A DNA stretch of 64,000 bases from Acidiphilium iwatense (GCF_021556475.1 NZ_JAKGBZ010000010.1:1-64000), one strand, 5' to 3'. Positions 1 to 9,035 are shown, counted from the stretch's first letter. The notes: a model not told the origin generated them from the sequence alone. Program-made: numbers and translations.

Positions 1-175
1 TGCCGGCTCCGGATCTGATGGCATGATGTGGCAGCCTTTCGTGCTGACCACGGACAGAAGCATGATCCCGGCGACGAGATGATCACTCGGTGGACTTGAC
101 ACCAAAAGGCCCATTACAGAAGCGTTACTTATTGATATCGGCTACGGAAGTCGCGTCTGACGTGAGGAGGCGAGC

Positions 176-1276
176 ATGGACGTGGCGGATTTTGAATCCT
201 GGCTTGGTTGGATTGCGGTGCTGACCGTCCCACAGCGACGACGGGCATGGCAGGCTCTGACTCTTTCGGAGGTGTCGGAAAGCCATGACGATGAAACTGG
301 CGCATCCATGGATTTGGCGATCGCAACCGTTGACCTGCCGGCGCCCGGCGAACGGCCGATCGCGGTGCCGTTGCCGCCGTTGCCGCCATCGAACCCGATT
401 GGAACGGAAGGCGTGGCTGAACTCGGGCAGCGTCGCGTGGATAGCGTCGGCTGCCCCCATTGCGAGGGCCGCGATGTTGTGCGTTGGGGGCGGGCGAGTG
501 CTTTGCCACGCTACCGCTGCAAAACCTGCCGGCGCACGTTCAACGCGCTGACGAAAACGCCGCTGGCTCATCTGCGGCTCAAGGACAAATGGGCCACACA
601 AACCAAAGCCATGATCGACGGCGTCAGCACCGCGAAGGCGGCAAAACGGTGCGGCGTCCATTACACGACGGCATTTCGATGGCGACACAGGTTTCTTGAA
701 GCGCTGGCCGGCGATAAACCCCAGGCCTTGTCCGGGATTGTGGAAGGCGATGAGACATTCATCCTGGAATCGTTCAAGGGCAAGCGATCCGCGATGCCGC
801 GCGCGGCCCGCAAGAGAGGCGGCAAGCCAGCCAAATGTGGGATCTCCGCTGAACAAATTCCTGTGCTTGTCGCGCGTGACCGCCATGGTGCCACCACCGA
901 TGCGGTGCTGCCGAAATTGAACCGCTTGTCCATCACCGCGGCGCTGGGCGGTATCGTCACGCCCGCCAACGAATTCTGTTGCGACGGTGGCACCGCGATT
1001 ATCGCCTTCGCCCGCAAGGCGGGCATCCCGACGCACATCCTGCCAATGCCCGGCAAGCCAAAACCAAACGCGCCAGATTTTCACATCAACAACGTCAACG
1101 CCTATCATGGCCGACTGAAGGAATGGCTGCGGCGCTTCCATGGTGTCGCCACCAAGAACCTCCCCAACTATCTCGGTTGGCGCAGAACGCTTGAGGCGCT
1201 GGGACAGCACGCCACACCCGAAGCTTTGATCCTCGGCGCCATCGGACTCGGACCATATCAACAGGCAACGCTATAA
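176..1276 (+). mobile_element. IS1595-type (ISXO2-like) transposase gene
   Basis: A 366-residue transposase. A zinc ribbon (CPHC then CKTC, about residues 95-125) is followed by a helix-turn-helix-like stretch (AKRCGVHYTTAFRWRHRFL) and the IS1595/ISXO2 catalytic domain, with EGDETF near residue 190, CDGGTA in the middle, and the hallmark tail HINNVNAYHGRLKEWL. Members catalyse cut-and-paste transposition. The frame is full length and may be active. I could not define terminal inverted repeats or a target duplication in the 175 bases before it or the 270 bases after it, so the element boundaries are unknown; the coordinates cover only the gene. The next gene, a YbjQ-type protein, starts about 270 bases downstream and is unrelated. 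Confidence 0.85.
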
Positions 1277-1548
1277 GAGCCATCAATGTTGCTTCGGACG
1301 GGTCAAAACGAAAACGCAGCCTTTCGACCGCAGCAGCGGTGTTTCCATTGGCTCTTGCCGAAGCGATCAAGATCAGCATTGTGATGCGCAGTCCCCTCTA
1401 CGTCAGAATCCGGCGTCTTTGGCCGATGCCCCGCTCACCTTGACCCGCATCCGCAACGCGATAGGATGCCGCCGTTGAGGTTACGAAATCAATAGCAAAA
1501 ACACCCCTCCCGCCAGCCGAGTTCACGAAATCTGGAGCAGCGACGACC

Positions 1549-2385
1549 ATGGACGCAACCAGCACTTCATCCGATGGCCAGCTTTCCCATCAGGCGCTCG
1601 AACGGCTGCGTGGCCTGCGCAGCGAGGGCAGCCATGAGGGCATCTTCACCTCGGATTTCTCGGTCAACGAGTTCCTGATGGTGCGTGAGGCCGGGTTCGA
1701 GCCGCTCGGCCTTGTCGTCGGTTCCTGCATCTATCACGTCGGCGTGCAGTACACCTCCTGGAGCCGCAACCAGGAAATGACCGTGCTGTCGCAGGCGATG
1801 TACCACGCCCGCGAGCTTGCCATGGCGCGGATGGAGCAGGAGGCGAGCACGCTCCACGCCGACGGCATCGTCGGCGTCCGGCTCGAGGTCAAGCGCATGG
1901 AATGGGACAAGGACATCCTGGAATTCATGGCGATCGGCACCGCCATCGCCCATTCCGCCGGCCACCCGATGTTCAAGGGCGTCGGCGGCAAGCCCTTTAC
2001 CTCCGATCTGTCCGGCCAGGATCTCTGGCTGCTGCTGCAATCGGGCTACCGGCCGCTGGAAATGGTGATGGGCTCCTGCGTGTATCACATGGCGCATCAG
2101 GGTGTGATGAAATCCCTCGGCAATATCGGGCGCAATGCCGAAATCGAGGTGTTCACCCAGGCGCTGTACGATGCCCGCGAACTCGCGATGGAGCGGATGC
2201 AGCGCGAGGCCGGCGAGGCGAAGGCCGAAGGCGTGGTCGGCGTGCAGTTGCACGAAGGCTCGCACAACTGGCAGCCTCACGTGATCGAGTTTTTCGCGGT
2301 CGGCACCGCGGTAACCCCGGTCGAGGACAAATCCGTCCTGCCGGAAAAACTGATCCCGCAAATCGTGCTGCCGGTGAACGACTAA
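1549..2385 (+). CDS. Two-repeat YbjQ/DUF74-like (putative heavy-metal-binding fold) protein
   Basis: A 278-residue soluble protein with no signal peptide. It consists of two related halves (about residues 28-138 and 148-260). Each begins FTSDxS, contains a GSCxYH core (VVGSCIYHVG; VMGSCVYHMA), then a helix rich in A/R/E (ARELAMxRMxxEA), a GVVGVxL strand and a closing FxAIGTAI/FFAVGTAV strand. This is the layout of the YbjQ family, a pentamer-forming fold often called heavy-metal-binding. It is the first gene of a tight operon with pspA, a small unknown gene and a second YbjQ-type gene. The ATG at 1549 has a GGAG about 12 bases upstream. The metal-binding role is the family label, not something the sequence proves; the conserved Cys/His in each repeat are candidate ligands. 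Confidence 0.75.
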   Translation: MDATSTSSDGQLSHQALERLRGLRSEGSHEGIFTSDFSVNEFLMVREAGFEPLGLVVGSCIYHVGVQYTSWSRNQEMTVLSQAMYHARELAMARMEQEASTLHADGIVGVRLEVKRMEWDKDILEFMAIGTAIAHSAGHPMFKGVGGKPFTSDLSGQDLWLLLQSGYRPLEMVMGSCVYHMAHQGVMKSLGNIGRNAEIEVFTQALYDARELAMERMQREAGEAKAEGVVGVQLHEGSHNWQPHVIEFFAVGTAVTPVEDKSVLPEKLIPQIVLPVND

Positions 2386-2413
2386 CCATTCGTTATTGTT
2401 GGGAGATTCCCCC

Positions 2414-3133
2414 ATGAGCCTGATGTCGCGTTTCACCAATCTGGTCGCCGCCAAGGCCAACAAGTTTCTCGACGCCGCCGAAGACCCGGACGCCGAGCTT
2501 GAACTCTCCTACGAGAAAATGCTGACCAGCCTGCAGGAAACCAAGGGTCATCTCGCCGATGTCATCGCCGAGCAGATCACCCTTGAGCATCAGATCACCG
2601 ATCACAAGGCGGCGATCGACCGGCACGATCAGGATGCGCGGATCGCGCTGAAAGCGGGCCGCGAGGATCTGGCGCGCGCCGCCCTCGGTGAGAAATCGTC
2701 CGAAGAGCACAAACTCGCCCCGATCCAGACCTCCCTCGATCACGTCAGGCAACAGGCCGACAAGCTGAAAATCTACGAGCAGAAACTGGAAGACAAGATC
2801 GAACAGTTCCGCACGGAGAAAGAGTCGCTCAAGGCCGAGCATCAGGCCGCCGAGGCGGAATTGCAGGTCGATCAGCAACTGGCCGGCATCGGCAAGGGGC
2901 TCGGCGGGGTCGAGGATACGATCCAGCACGCGCGCGACAAGACCCATGCAACGGCCGCCAAGGCCGAGGCGATGGAGCGGATGATGGATGAAGGCGTGAT
3001 CCACGACCCGCTCGATCACCGGACCGGCAACGAACACGCGATTGAAAAACTGCGCGATCAGTCGGATATCGACGATCAGTTGGCAAAACTTCGCGCCGAG
3101 TTGGACCAAAACAAGGAACCGCCCCAGCCATGA
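2414..3133 (+). CDS. pspA: PspA/IM30 family membrane-stress protein
   Basis: A 239-residue, almost wholly charged-helical protein. It starts MSLMSRFTNLVAAKANKFLDAAEDPDAELELSYEKM, the amphipathic N-terminal helix and short linker typical of PspA/Vipp1 (IM30), followed by long coiled coil (about residues 30-180). Family members form ESCRT-III-like rods that bind and stabilise the inner membrane under stress. The start at 2414 fits the family N-terminus; an in-frame ATG 18 bases upstream is possible. It lies 28 bases after a YbjQ gene and overlaps the next start by 4 bases (ATGA), so translation is probably coupled. No pspF, pspB or pspC is present, so control by the enterobacterial Psp circuit is unlikely here. 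Confidence 0.88.
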   Translation: MSLMSRFTNLVAAKANKFLDAAEDPDAELELSYEKMLTSLQETKGHLADVIAEQITLEHQITDHKAAIDRHDQDARIALKAGREDLARAALGEKSSEEHKLAPIQTSLDHVRQQADKLKIYEQKLEDKIEQFRTEKESLKAEHQAAEAELQVDQQLAGIGKGLGGVEDTIQHARDKTHATAAKAEAMERMMDEGVIHDPLDHRTGNEHAIEKLRDQSDIDDQLAKLRAELDQNKEPPQP

Positions 3134-3522
3134 GCGGCGATGCGCTCGGCGGGCTCGATCTGCATGCGGCCTTCATGCGCCGCGCCAGCGCCGATCAGCC
3201 GGCCTTCATCGAAGCGCTGGCGATCAGGCTCGAACAGGCGCTGCCAGGGCGCGTCCACGTGGAACGCAAGAAGGATGGTCTGTTCAGCAAGACCGCGCAT
3301 ATCCGCGCCATCGGCGTCGATACCGGCGATGCCCAGTATATCCTGGAGCAGGACCATGGCGTGCTCCGCGCCTTGAGGGCGCGCGGCACTCATGGCGTGG
3401 TGCTCAAGCGGGAAATCCTTACCGTCGCGCAATGGCTGGATGGGCTGAACGAAGCCCTCGCCAGATTGTCGGACGAGGCCGACGGCGCGCATCGCGTGCT
3501 GCATGACTTCCTGATGTCGTAA
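3130..3522 (+). CDS. Conserved small protein of unknown function, PspA-operon member
   Basis: A 130-residue soluble alpha/beta protein without a signal peptide or obvious catalytic motif. Visible features are an N-terminal helical part (AFIEALAIRLEQALPGRVHVERKK), a central region with alternating strands (HIRAIGVDTGDAQYILEQD) and RGTHGVVLKREILTVAQWLDGLNEALARL near the end. It overlaps pspA by 4 bases and is followed 14 bases later by the second YbjQ-type gene, so it is almost certainly co-expressed with them. I do not recognise a named domain. It does not look like the short PspAA partner domain. Its position suggests a partner or regulator of PspA or YbjQ, but that is inference from context only. 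Confidence 0.7.
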   Translation: MSGDALGGLDLHAAFMRRASADQPAFIEALAIRLEQALPGRVHVERKKDGLFSKTAHIRAIGVDTGDAQYILEQDHGVLRALRARGTHGVVLKREILTVAQWLDGLNEALARLSDEADGAHRVLHDFLMS

Positions 3523-3536
3523 GGGGACTACCGCCC

Positions 3537-4469
3537 ATGTCGTTCAAGGATCTGATCAAGGGCGTGGTGGGGGCGGTCGCGGCTCAGGCGGCGCCGAACG
3601 ACCCGGCGGAACTGGCGCGCCAGGACGCGCGGATGGCCGAGTGGACTCAGGCGCTGCGCCACAATTCGGTGCCGAAATTCGTCTCCGAGCGGCTGCGCCA
3701 CACGGCGGTCGGGCGGCTGCCCTGGGTTTCCACCGCCTCGCCGGCCGATCTGCTCACGCTGCGCACCCACGGCATCGAAACGCTGGGCATGGTCTCGGGC
3801 AATTGCTGGTTCCATTTCGGCTATTCCTGGACCGAAGGCCATCGCGACGGCTGGCATACGGCGATCGCCCGGATGCAACACGAAGCCGCGCTGATGGGCG
3901 CTCATGCGATCGTCGAGGTGACGCTGAAAACCCGCGAGAGCGGCGATGCCGACGCCCGGTCGTCGATGGACTACAGCGCCACCGGCACGGCGGTGAAAAT
4001 CGCTGGCTTTCCCGAGGCAACCGCCCCGTTCGTCGCCACCGTGTCGCAGCTCGAATTCGCCCGTCTGCTGGAAGCCGGCATTCTACCGATCGGGCTCGCG
4101 GTCGGCGCCTATTACGAATGGATGAGCGACCCCTATGGCTGGGCCGATGCGTCACAAAGTTATTTCAATCAGGAGCTTGAGGTTCTGGCCTCGTTCCAGA
4201 AACGGGTCCGCAAATCCGCGGTCGATGCCATGCGCGATCATGCCCGGACCATGCGCGGCACCGGCGTGCTCGGCCGGGTGCAGTTCACCGAAATGTTCCG
4301 CGAGAAGGGCAATAATGAGGAGCCGACGCAGTATCTGTGCCGCCACATCGCCTTCGGCACGGTGATTCAGCACCGCCGGAACCAGCACGAAAGCCTCAGG
4401 CCGCGTGCCGTTCTGCTGACCCGCAAGAGCAAAATCCAGTCCCTCGAAGCAAGCGAATCAGTGATTTAA
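3537..4469 (+). CDS. Second YbjQ/DUF74-like two-repeat protein
   Basis: A 310-residue protein and the last gene of the YbjQ-pspA-unknown-YbjQ operon. An N-terminal helical stretch (about 60 residues, MSFKDLIKGVVGAVAAQAAP) precedes two divergent YbjQ-like repeats: one around LGMVSGNCWFHFGYSW and ending SATGTAV, the other around IGLAVGAYYEWMSDP and ending HIAFGTVI. The second repeat has lost the Cys/His of the GSCxYH core seen in the upstream paralogue, so the two proteins may not bind the same ligand. The start lies 14 bases after the previous stop, with GGGGAC as a plausible ribosome site. The function is unknown beyond the family fold. Confidence 0.68.
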   Translation: MSFKDLIKGVVGAVAAQAAPNDPAELARQDARMAEWTQALRHNSVPKFVSERLRHTAVGRLPWVSTASPADLLTLRTHGIETLGMVSGNCWFHFGYSWTEGHRDGWHTAIARMQHEAALMGAHAIVEVTLKTRESGDADARSSMDYSATGTAVKIAGFPEATAPFVATVSQLEFARLLEAGILPIGLAVGAYYEWMSDPYGWADASQSYFNQELEVLASFQKRVRKSAVDAMRDHARTMRGTGVLGRVQFTEMFREKGNNEEPTQYLCRHIAFGTVIQHRRNQHESLRPRAVLLTRKSKIQSLEASESVI

Positions 4470-4496
4470 GCCCATTGACGCGACCACGGCGGATTC
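4455..4496. promoter_or_regulatory. Two GANTC (CcrM target) sites just upstream of ccrM
   Basis: GAATC lies at 4455-4459, inside the end of the preceding gene, and GATTC at 4492-4496. They sit 79 and 42 bases upstream of the ccrM start (first base of each site to the TTG). GANTC is the sequence methylated by CcrM in alphaproteobacteria, and paired GANTC sites near the ccrM promoter mediate cell-cycle control in Caulobacter. Autoregulation here is an inference from position. No convincing CtrA double half-site is visible (one TTAA at 4466-4469). Confidence 0.35.
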
Positions 4497-4533
4497 GTCA
4501 GGTATAGGAGCAGACAATCACCCGAGGCCCGCC

Positions 4534-5616
4534 TTGCCCGTGCACGCCATTCGCGAATTGCCGCTCGATCAACTGCTTCTCGGCGATGCCGTCGAGATGA
4601 TGCGCATGCTGCCCGACGCCTCGATCGACTGCGTATTCGCCGATCCGCCCTATAATCTGCAGCTCCGTGGCGAGCTGCGCCGGCCGGATGACAGCCTGGT
4701 CGATGGCGTCGATGACGACTGGGACAAATTCACCGATTTCGCCGCCTACGACGCGTTCACCCGCGCCTGGCTCGCCGAAGCGCGCCGGCTGATGCACAAG
4801 GACGCGACGATCTGGGTGATCGGCTCCTATCACAATATTTTCCGCATCGGCGCGATCATGCAGGATCTTGGTTTCTGGATTCTGAACGACGTGATCTGGC
4901 GCAAATCCAACCCGATGCCGAATTTCCGCGGCAGGCGCTTCACCAACGCGCACGAAACCCTGATCTGGGCGGCGCGCGAGCCGAAATCGCGCTACCGGTT
5001 CAATTATCAGGCGATGAAATCGCTGAACGACGACACCCAGATGCGCAGCGACTGGACCATCCCGCTATGCACCGGCGGCGAACGCCTGCGCAACGATCAC
5101 GGGCTCAAACTGCACCCGACCCAGAAGCCCGAGGCGCTGCTGCACCGGATCATCCTGGCCGCGACCAACCCGGACGACGTGGTGCTCGATCCGTTCGCCG
5201 GCACCGCGACCACCCCGGCGGTGGCCAAACGGCTGAACCGGCATTTCATCGGCATCGAGCGTCACCCCGCCTATGTGGAGGCCGGCTGGGCGCGGCTGCG
5301 CCAGCTCCGTGCCGCCCCCGCGCATGTCACGGTGCTCGCGAACGGCAAGCGCGATGCGCCGCGCATCGCCTTCGGCGTTCTGGTCGAGCGCGGGCTGGTG
5401 CCGCCTGGCACCATGCTGCACGACCGGCTGCGCCGGGTCGGAGCCACGGTGGCCGCCGACGGCACGATCATCGCGGGCAGCCATCGCGGTTCGATCCATC
5501 AGGTGGGGGCCGCGGTGCAGAACGCCGCGAGCTGCAACGGCTGGACCTTCTGGCACATCGAGCGTGAGGGCAGGCTTGTCGCGCTCGACCATGTGCGCGA
5601 AACCCTGCGCCGATGA
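4534..5616 (+). CDS. ccrM: CcrM-type adenine DNA methyltransferase (GANTC)
   Basis: A 360-residue beta-class N6-adenine methyltransferase. The catalytic DPPYNLQL motif is at about residues 35-42 and the SAM-binding DPFAGTATT near residue 218. A C-terminal extension of about 90 residues (from about 270, ending in the HIEREGRLVALDHVRETL region) is characteristic of CcrM orthologues; the length is essentially that of the Caulobacter protein. CcrM methylates GANTC late in the cell cycle and controls transcription of division genes. The TTG start at 4534 is preceded by GAGG. The stop overlaps the yicC start by 4 bases (ATGA). Being orthologous and unpaired with a restriction gene, it is a housekeeping, not restriction, enzyme. 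Confidence 0.93.
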   Translation: MPVHAIRELPLDQLLLGDAVEMMRMLPDASIDCVFADPPYNLQLRGELRRPDDSLVDGVDDDWDKFTDFAAYDAFTRAWLAEARRLMHKDATIWVIGSYHNIFRIGAIMQDLGFWILNDVIWRKSNPMPNFRGRRFTNAHETLIWAAREPKSRYRFNYQAMKSLNDDTQMRSDWTIPLCTGGERLRNDHGLKLHPTQKPEALLHRIILAATNPDDVVLDPFAGTATTPAVAKRLNRHFIGIERHPAYVEAGWARLRQLRAAPAHVTVLANGKRDAPRIAFGVLVERGLVPPGTMLHDRLRRVGATVAADGTIIAGSHRGSIHQVGAAVQNAASCNGWTFWHIEREGRLVALDHVRETLRR

Positions 5617-6521
5617 GCGGATCGAACATCGCCTCGATGACCGGCTTCGCGCGGGTGGCCGGCCGCCACGAGGCGATGGACTACGCCTGGGAATTGCGCA
5701 GCGTGAACGGGCGCGGGCTCGATCTGCGGCTGCGCCTGCCGCCGGGCTTCGATGCGCTGGAGCCCGCGTTGCGCGAAGCGGCGGCGCGCCGGCTGAAGCG
5801 CGGCAATGTCTCGGCGGGGCTCACACTGAAGCGGGACACCGCGAGCGTGCTCGTGGTGGACGAGGCGGCGCTGGACGTACTGCTCGCCCGCGCGCTCGAA
5901 CTCGCGCGCCGGTATCCGGCCATGCCGGCGCCGCGCGCCGAAGCGCTGCTCGGCCTGCCGGGCGTGATTCGCCCGTCGGCCGATGCGGGAGAGCCCGAAA
6001 CTGGCGACGCCGAACGATCGGCACTTGCCAGGGCGCTTGCCGGCGCCTTCGAGCAGGCACTGGACGAGCTCGTCGCCGCGCGGGCGGGCGAGGGGGCGCG
6101 GCTCGCCGTCATCGTCGCCGAAATGCTCGCGCGCATCGCATCCCTGGTCGAAGCCGCGCACGGTCAGGCAAACGGCCAGTCGGTGCAGCACCGTGCGCGC
6201 CTGGAAGCCGCCCTCAAGGACCTGCTCGGCGATGCCCAGCCGGTATCGCCGGAGCGGCTCGCTCAGGAAATCGCCTTGCTCGCCGCCAAATCCGACGTTC
6301 GCGAGGAACTCGACCGCCTCACCGCCCATATCGCGGCGGCAAACGCGCTGCTCGCCGAAACCGTGCCGGTCGGCCGGCGGTTCGACTTCCTGATGCAGGA
6401 ATTCAACCGCGAAGCAAACACATTGTGCAGCAAATCCGCCTCGCTCGAACTCACCGCGATCGGCCTCGACCTCAAGGCGGCGATCGAGCAGCTGCGCGAG
6501 CAGGCGCAAAACATTGAATAG
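5613..6521 (+). CDS. yicC: YicC family endoribonuclease
   Basis: A 302-residue protein with the YicC N-terminal signature MTGFAR (residues 9-14, SMTGFARVAG) and ELRSVNGRGLDLRLRLP, and the C-terminal DUF1732 region (EELDRLTAHI ... GRRFDFLMQEFNREANTLCSKS). YicC proteins are single-strand-specific endoribonucleases acting on RNA in the cytoplasm. The gene overlaps ccrM by 4 bases and is followed 8 bases later by gmk, the common yicC-gmk arrangement. The length is normal for the family. Confidence 0.92.
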   Translation: MSGSNIASMTGFARVAGRHEAMDYAWELRSVNGRGLDLRLRLPPGFDALEPALREAAARRLKRGNVSAGLTLKRDTASVLVVDEAALDVLLARALELARRYPAMPAPRAEALLGLPGVIRPSADAGEPETGDAERSALARALAGAFEQALDELVAARAGEGARLAVIVAEMLARIASLVEAAHGQANGQSVQHRARLEAALKDLLGDAQPVSPERLAQEIALLAAKSDVREELDRLTAHIAAANALLAETVPVGRRFDFLMQEFNREANTLCSKSASLELTAIGLDLKAAIEQLREQAQNIE

Positions 6522-6529
6522 GCGCCACC

Positions 6530-7141
6530 TTGCTTAGGCGGGGCCTTTGCCTGGTGCTCGCGGCACCTTCCGGGGCGGGGAAAACCTCGCTGTCGCGGGC
6601 ATTGCTCGACGAGGATGCCGCGCTCTCGCTTTCCATCAGCGCCACCACCCGCGCGCCGCGTCCCGGCGAGCGTGAGGGGCAGCATTATTATTTCAAATCG
6701 CCCGAAGCCTTCGCCGCCATGGTCGAAGCCGGTGATTTTCTGGAACACGCCACGGTATTCGGCAGCGCCTATGGCACGCCGCGCGCCCAGGTCGAGCGGG
6801 CCCTGGCCGAGGCGCGGGACGTGCTGTTCGATATCGACTGGCAGGGCTTTCGCCAGTTGCGCGCCGCCTTGCCGCGCGACGTGGTGGGAGTTTTCATCCG
6901 CACGCCCACCCTCGACGATCTGCGCGCAAGGCTGGTTGCGCGCGGCGACGATGCGGCAGCCATCGCGCGGCGCATGGAAGAAGCCGAGACCGAACTCGCC
7001 CATCAGGGCGAGTTCGATTTCATCATCGAGAACCGGGATTTCGAGACGGCGCTGGCCGATCTGCGCGCGATTTTGCGCGCCTCCCGCCTCGCCCGGCCCC
7101 GCCTTGTCGTTGAGGGTCAAATCGGCCTAAACAAACGGTAA
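6530..7141 (+). CDS. gmk: Guanylate kinase
   Basis: A 203-residue enzyme converting GMP and ATP to GDP and ADP in purine nucleotide metabolism. The P-loop APSGAGKTS is at about residues 11-19. The GMP-binding segment SISATTRAPRPGEREGQHYYF is followed by FLEHATVFGSAYGTP and LFDIDWQGFRQL, all canonical. The start chosen is TTG at 6530, immediately upstream of the conserved strand; no better start exists before the yicC stop. It is co-transcribed with yicC. Confidence 0.94.
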   Translation: MLRRGLCLVLAAPSGAGKTSLSRALLDEDAALSLSISATTRAPRPGEREGQHYYFKSPEAFAAMVEAGDFLEHATVFGSAYGTPRAQVERALAEARDVLFDIDWQGFRQLRAALPRDVVGVFIRTPTLDDLRARLVARGDDAAAIARRMEEAETELAHQGEFDFIIENRDFETALADLRAILRASRLARPRLVVEGQIGLNKR

Positions 7142-7182
7142 CGCCTTAGCCTGGCGGACCTTTAACGTTTCGGGAGGGAACC

Positions 7183-7389
7183 ATGGCCGATCCATCGCAC
7201 GAGCCGGCACCGCGGACGACGCCCTGGCGCATTCTGCTGATCATTCCCTTTATCGCGACTCTCTGGGTGCCGTTCTTCAACATGAAGACGCCCGAATTCG
7301 GCGGATTTCCGTTCTTCTATTGGTACCAATTGCTCTGGGTGCCGCTCTCCGCGCTGATCATTTTCATTGTCTATCGGACCGAAAGCTGA
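7183..7389 (+). CDS. DUF3311 small membrane protein, symporter partner
   Basis: A 68-residue protein with two predicted membrane helices (about residues 16-34 and 45-64) separated by a short loop with the GGFPFFYWYQLLWVPLS motif typical of DUF3311. Members nearly always precede a sodium/solute symporter gene, as here (12 bases to the next start), and probably form a small accessory subunit. A good ribosome site (GGAGGGAA) precedes the ATG. Confidence 0.85.
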   Translation: MADPSHEPAPRTTPWRILLIIPFIATLWVPFFNMKTPEFGGFPFFYWYQLLWVPLSALIIFIVYRTES

Positions 7390-7401
7390 GGAGACCGGAT
7401 C

Positions 7402-8934
7402 ATGATCGTCGCCGGCATTATTTTCGCGATCCTGGTGATCGCCGTGCTGATCCTCGGCTTCGTCGCGGCCCGCTGGAAGGGCGGCGATCTCGACCAGCTC
7501 CATGAATGGGGCCTGGGCGGGCGGCAATTCGGCACTCTCATCTCCTGGTTCTTGATCGGCGGCGATATCTATACCGCCTATACCTTCATCGCGGTGCCCG
7601 CACTGATGTTCGGCGCCGGGGCGATCGCGTTCTTCGCCGTGCCCTACACCATCGTCGCCTATCCGATCCTGTACGTGATCTTCCCGAAACTCTGGCGGGT
7701 CTGCGCCAAATACGGTTTCGTCACCGGGCCGGAATTCGTGCGCGGCCGCTACGGCAATCGCTGGCTCGGGCTTGCCGTCGGCATTACCGGCATCGTCGCG
7801 ACCATGCCCTATATCGCGCTGCAACTGGTCGGCATGCAGACGGTGATCGGCGGGCTCGGCATCACCGGTGGCGGGTTCGGCGCGCATCTGCCGCTCGTCA
7901 TTGCCTTCCTGGTGCTCGCGGCCTTCACCTATACATCGGGCCTGCGCGCTCCGGCGATGATCGCGATCGTCAAGGATTCGCTGATCTACCTGACCATCAT
8001 CGTCGCCGTCATCGTGATCCCGGCGGAATTGGGCGGGTTCGGCGCGGTTTTCGCGAAAATAGCGCCTGCCAAGCTGCTGCTGCCCCATCCGCCCGCCGGC
8101 AGCACCGGTCTCTATTCCGGCTACGCCACGCTGGCGCTGGGGTCGGCGATGGCGCTGTTCCTTTACCCGCACGCGACCACCGGCATTCTCTCTGCCTCCA
8201 GCAGCCGGGTCGTGCGCCGCAACGCGGTGATCCTGCCGGCCTATTCCTTCATGCTCGGACTGATCGCCCTGCTCGGCGCGATGGCGGTTGCTGCCGGCGT
8301 CGCTTCGATGCCGCAATTCGCCGCCGGGTTCAAAGCCTATGGCCCGAGCTTCTCGGTACCCGCTTTGCTGATTCACTCGCTGCCTGGCTGGTTCGTGGGA
8401 ATAGCTTTCGCCGCGATCGCGATCGGGGCACTCGTGCCGGCGGCGATCATGGCGATCGCTTCGGCCAACATCTTCACCCGCGATATCTGGCGCCAGTTCG
8501 TCCAGATCGGCATGGCCCCCGCGACGGAATCGCGGGTCGCCAAGATCTTCTCGATCGTCATGATCATCGGCGCGCTGCTGTTCGTTTTCGGACTGCCGCT
8601 GAAATACGCGATCCAGTTGCAGTTGCTGGGCGGCATGTGGATCATCCAGATCTTCCCGGCCGTCGTGTTCAGCCTGTTCACCCGCTTCTACAATGGCTGG
8701 GCCCTGCTGATCGGCTGGGCGGCCGGGTTCGTGCTGGCCACGCATTTCGCCCTTGCCAACCACCTCGCCGGGGCAATCTATCCGTTCCACGTCCTCGGCA
8801 CGATCTTCCCCTGCTATATCGCGCTCGCGACCGTCGTGGTGAACATTGTGGTGGCGACGGTGCTGTCGCCGCTGTTCCATGCCATCGCCTCCGATCGCAC
8901 GCGCGACGTGACCGTCGCCGCCGATTACGTCTGA
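7402..8934 (+). CDS. Sodium:solute symporter, monocarboxylate (MctP-like) type
   Basis: A 510-residue polytopic inner-membrane protein with about 13 hydrophobic segments and the SSS-family motif GGRQFGTLISWFLIGGDIYTAYTF near residues 40-64. Pairing with a DUF3311 protein is typical of the MctP-like branch, which takes up short monocarboxylates such as lactate, pyruvate or acetate with cations. The substrate is inferred from this pairing only. The gene is the last of its unit: a strong terminator hairpin follows within 20 bases of the stop. Confidence 0.85.
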   Translation: MIVAGIIFAILVIAVLILGFVAARWKGGDLDQLHEWGLGGRQFGTLISWFLIGGDIYTAYTFIAVPALMFGAGAIAFFAVPYTIVAYPILYVIFPKLWRVCAKYGFVTGPEFVRGRYGNRWLGLAVGITGIVATMPYIALQLVGMQTVIGGLGITGGGFGAHLPLVIAFLVLAAFTYTSGLRAPAMIAIVKDSLIYLTIIVAVIVIPAELGGFGAVFAKIAPAKLLLPHPPAGSTGLYSGYATLALGSAMALFLYPHATTGILSASSSRVVRRNAVILPAYSFMLGLIALLGAMAVAAGVASMPQFAAGFKAYGPSFSVPALLIHSLPGWFVGIAFAAIAIGALVPAAIMAIASANIFTRDIWRQFVQIGMAPATESRVAKIFSIVMIIGALLFVFGLPLKYAIQLQLLGGMWIIQIFPAVVFSLFTRFYNGWALLIGWAAGFVLATHFALANHLAGAIYPFHVLGTIFPCYIALATVVVNIVVATVLSPLFHAIASDRTRDVTVAADYV

Positions 8935-8950
8935 CCGATTTGCGCGAGAC

Positions 8951-8993
8951 CGCCCGGTTCGTTAAATTCTAAAGGATGAACCGGGCGTTTTTT
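8951..8993 (+). terminator. Rho-independent terminator after the symporter
   Basis: A perfect 10-bp stem (CGCCCGGTTC at 8951-8960 pairing with GAACCGGGCG at 8978-8987), a 17-base AT-rich loop and a run of six T (8988-8993). It starts 17 bases after the symporter stop and separates that operon from the exporter gene at 9036. Confidence 0.9.
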
Positions 8994-9035
8994 CGAGACG
9001 ATGGATAGGATTTTCGATCGCCGGGACTGCCCGGC

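Noticed and set aside
31-1327. Eleven-base direct repeat GCAGCCTTTCG on both sides of the IS1595 transposase
   Set aside because: Longer than the expected 8-bp duplication, and no inverted repeats are found next to it; could be chance.
7162-8880. 572-codon open frame on the minus strand
   Set aside because: Antisense to the intact symporter gene; composition is Arg/His/Asp/Gly/Gln-rich with no domain, typical of a shadow frame in high-GC DNA.
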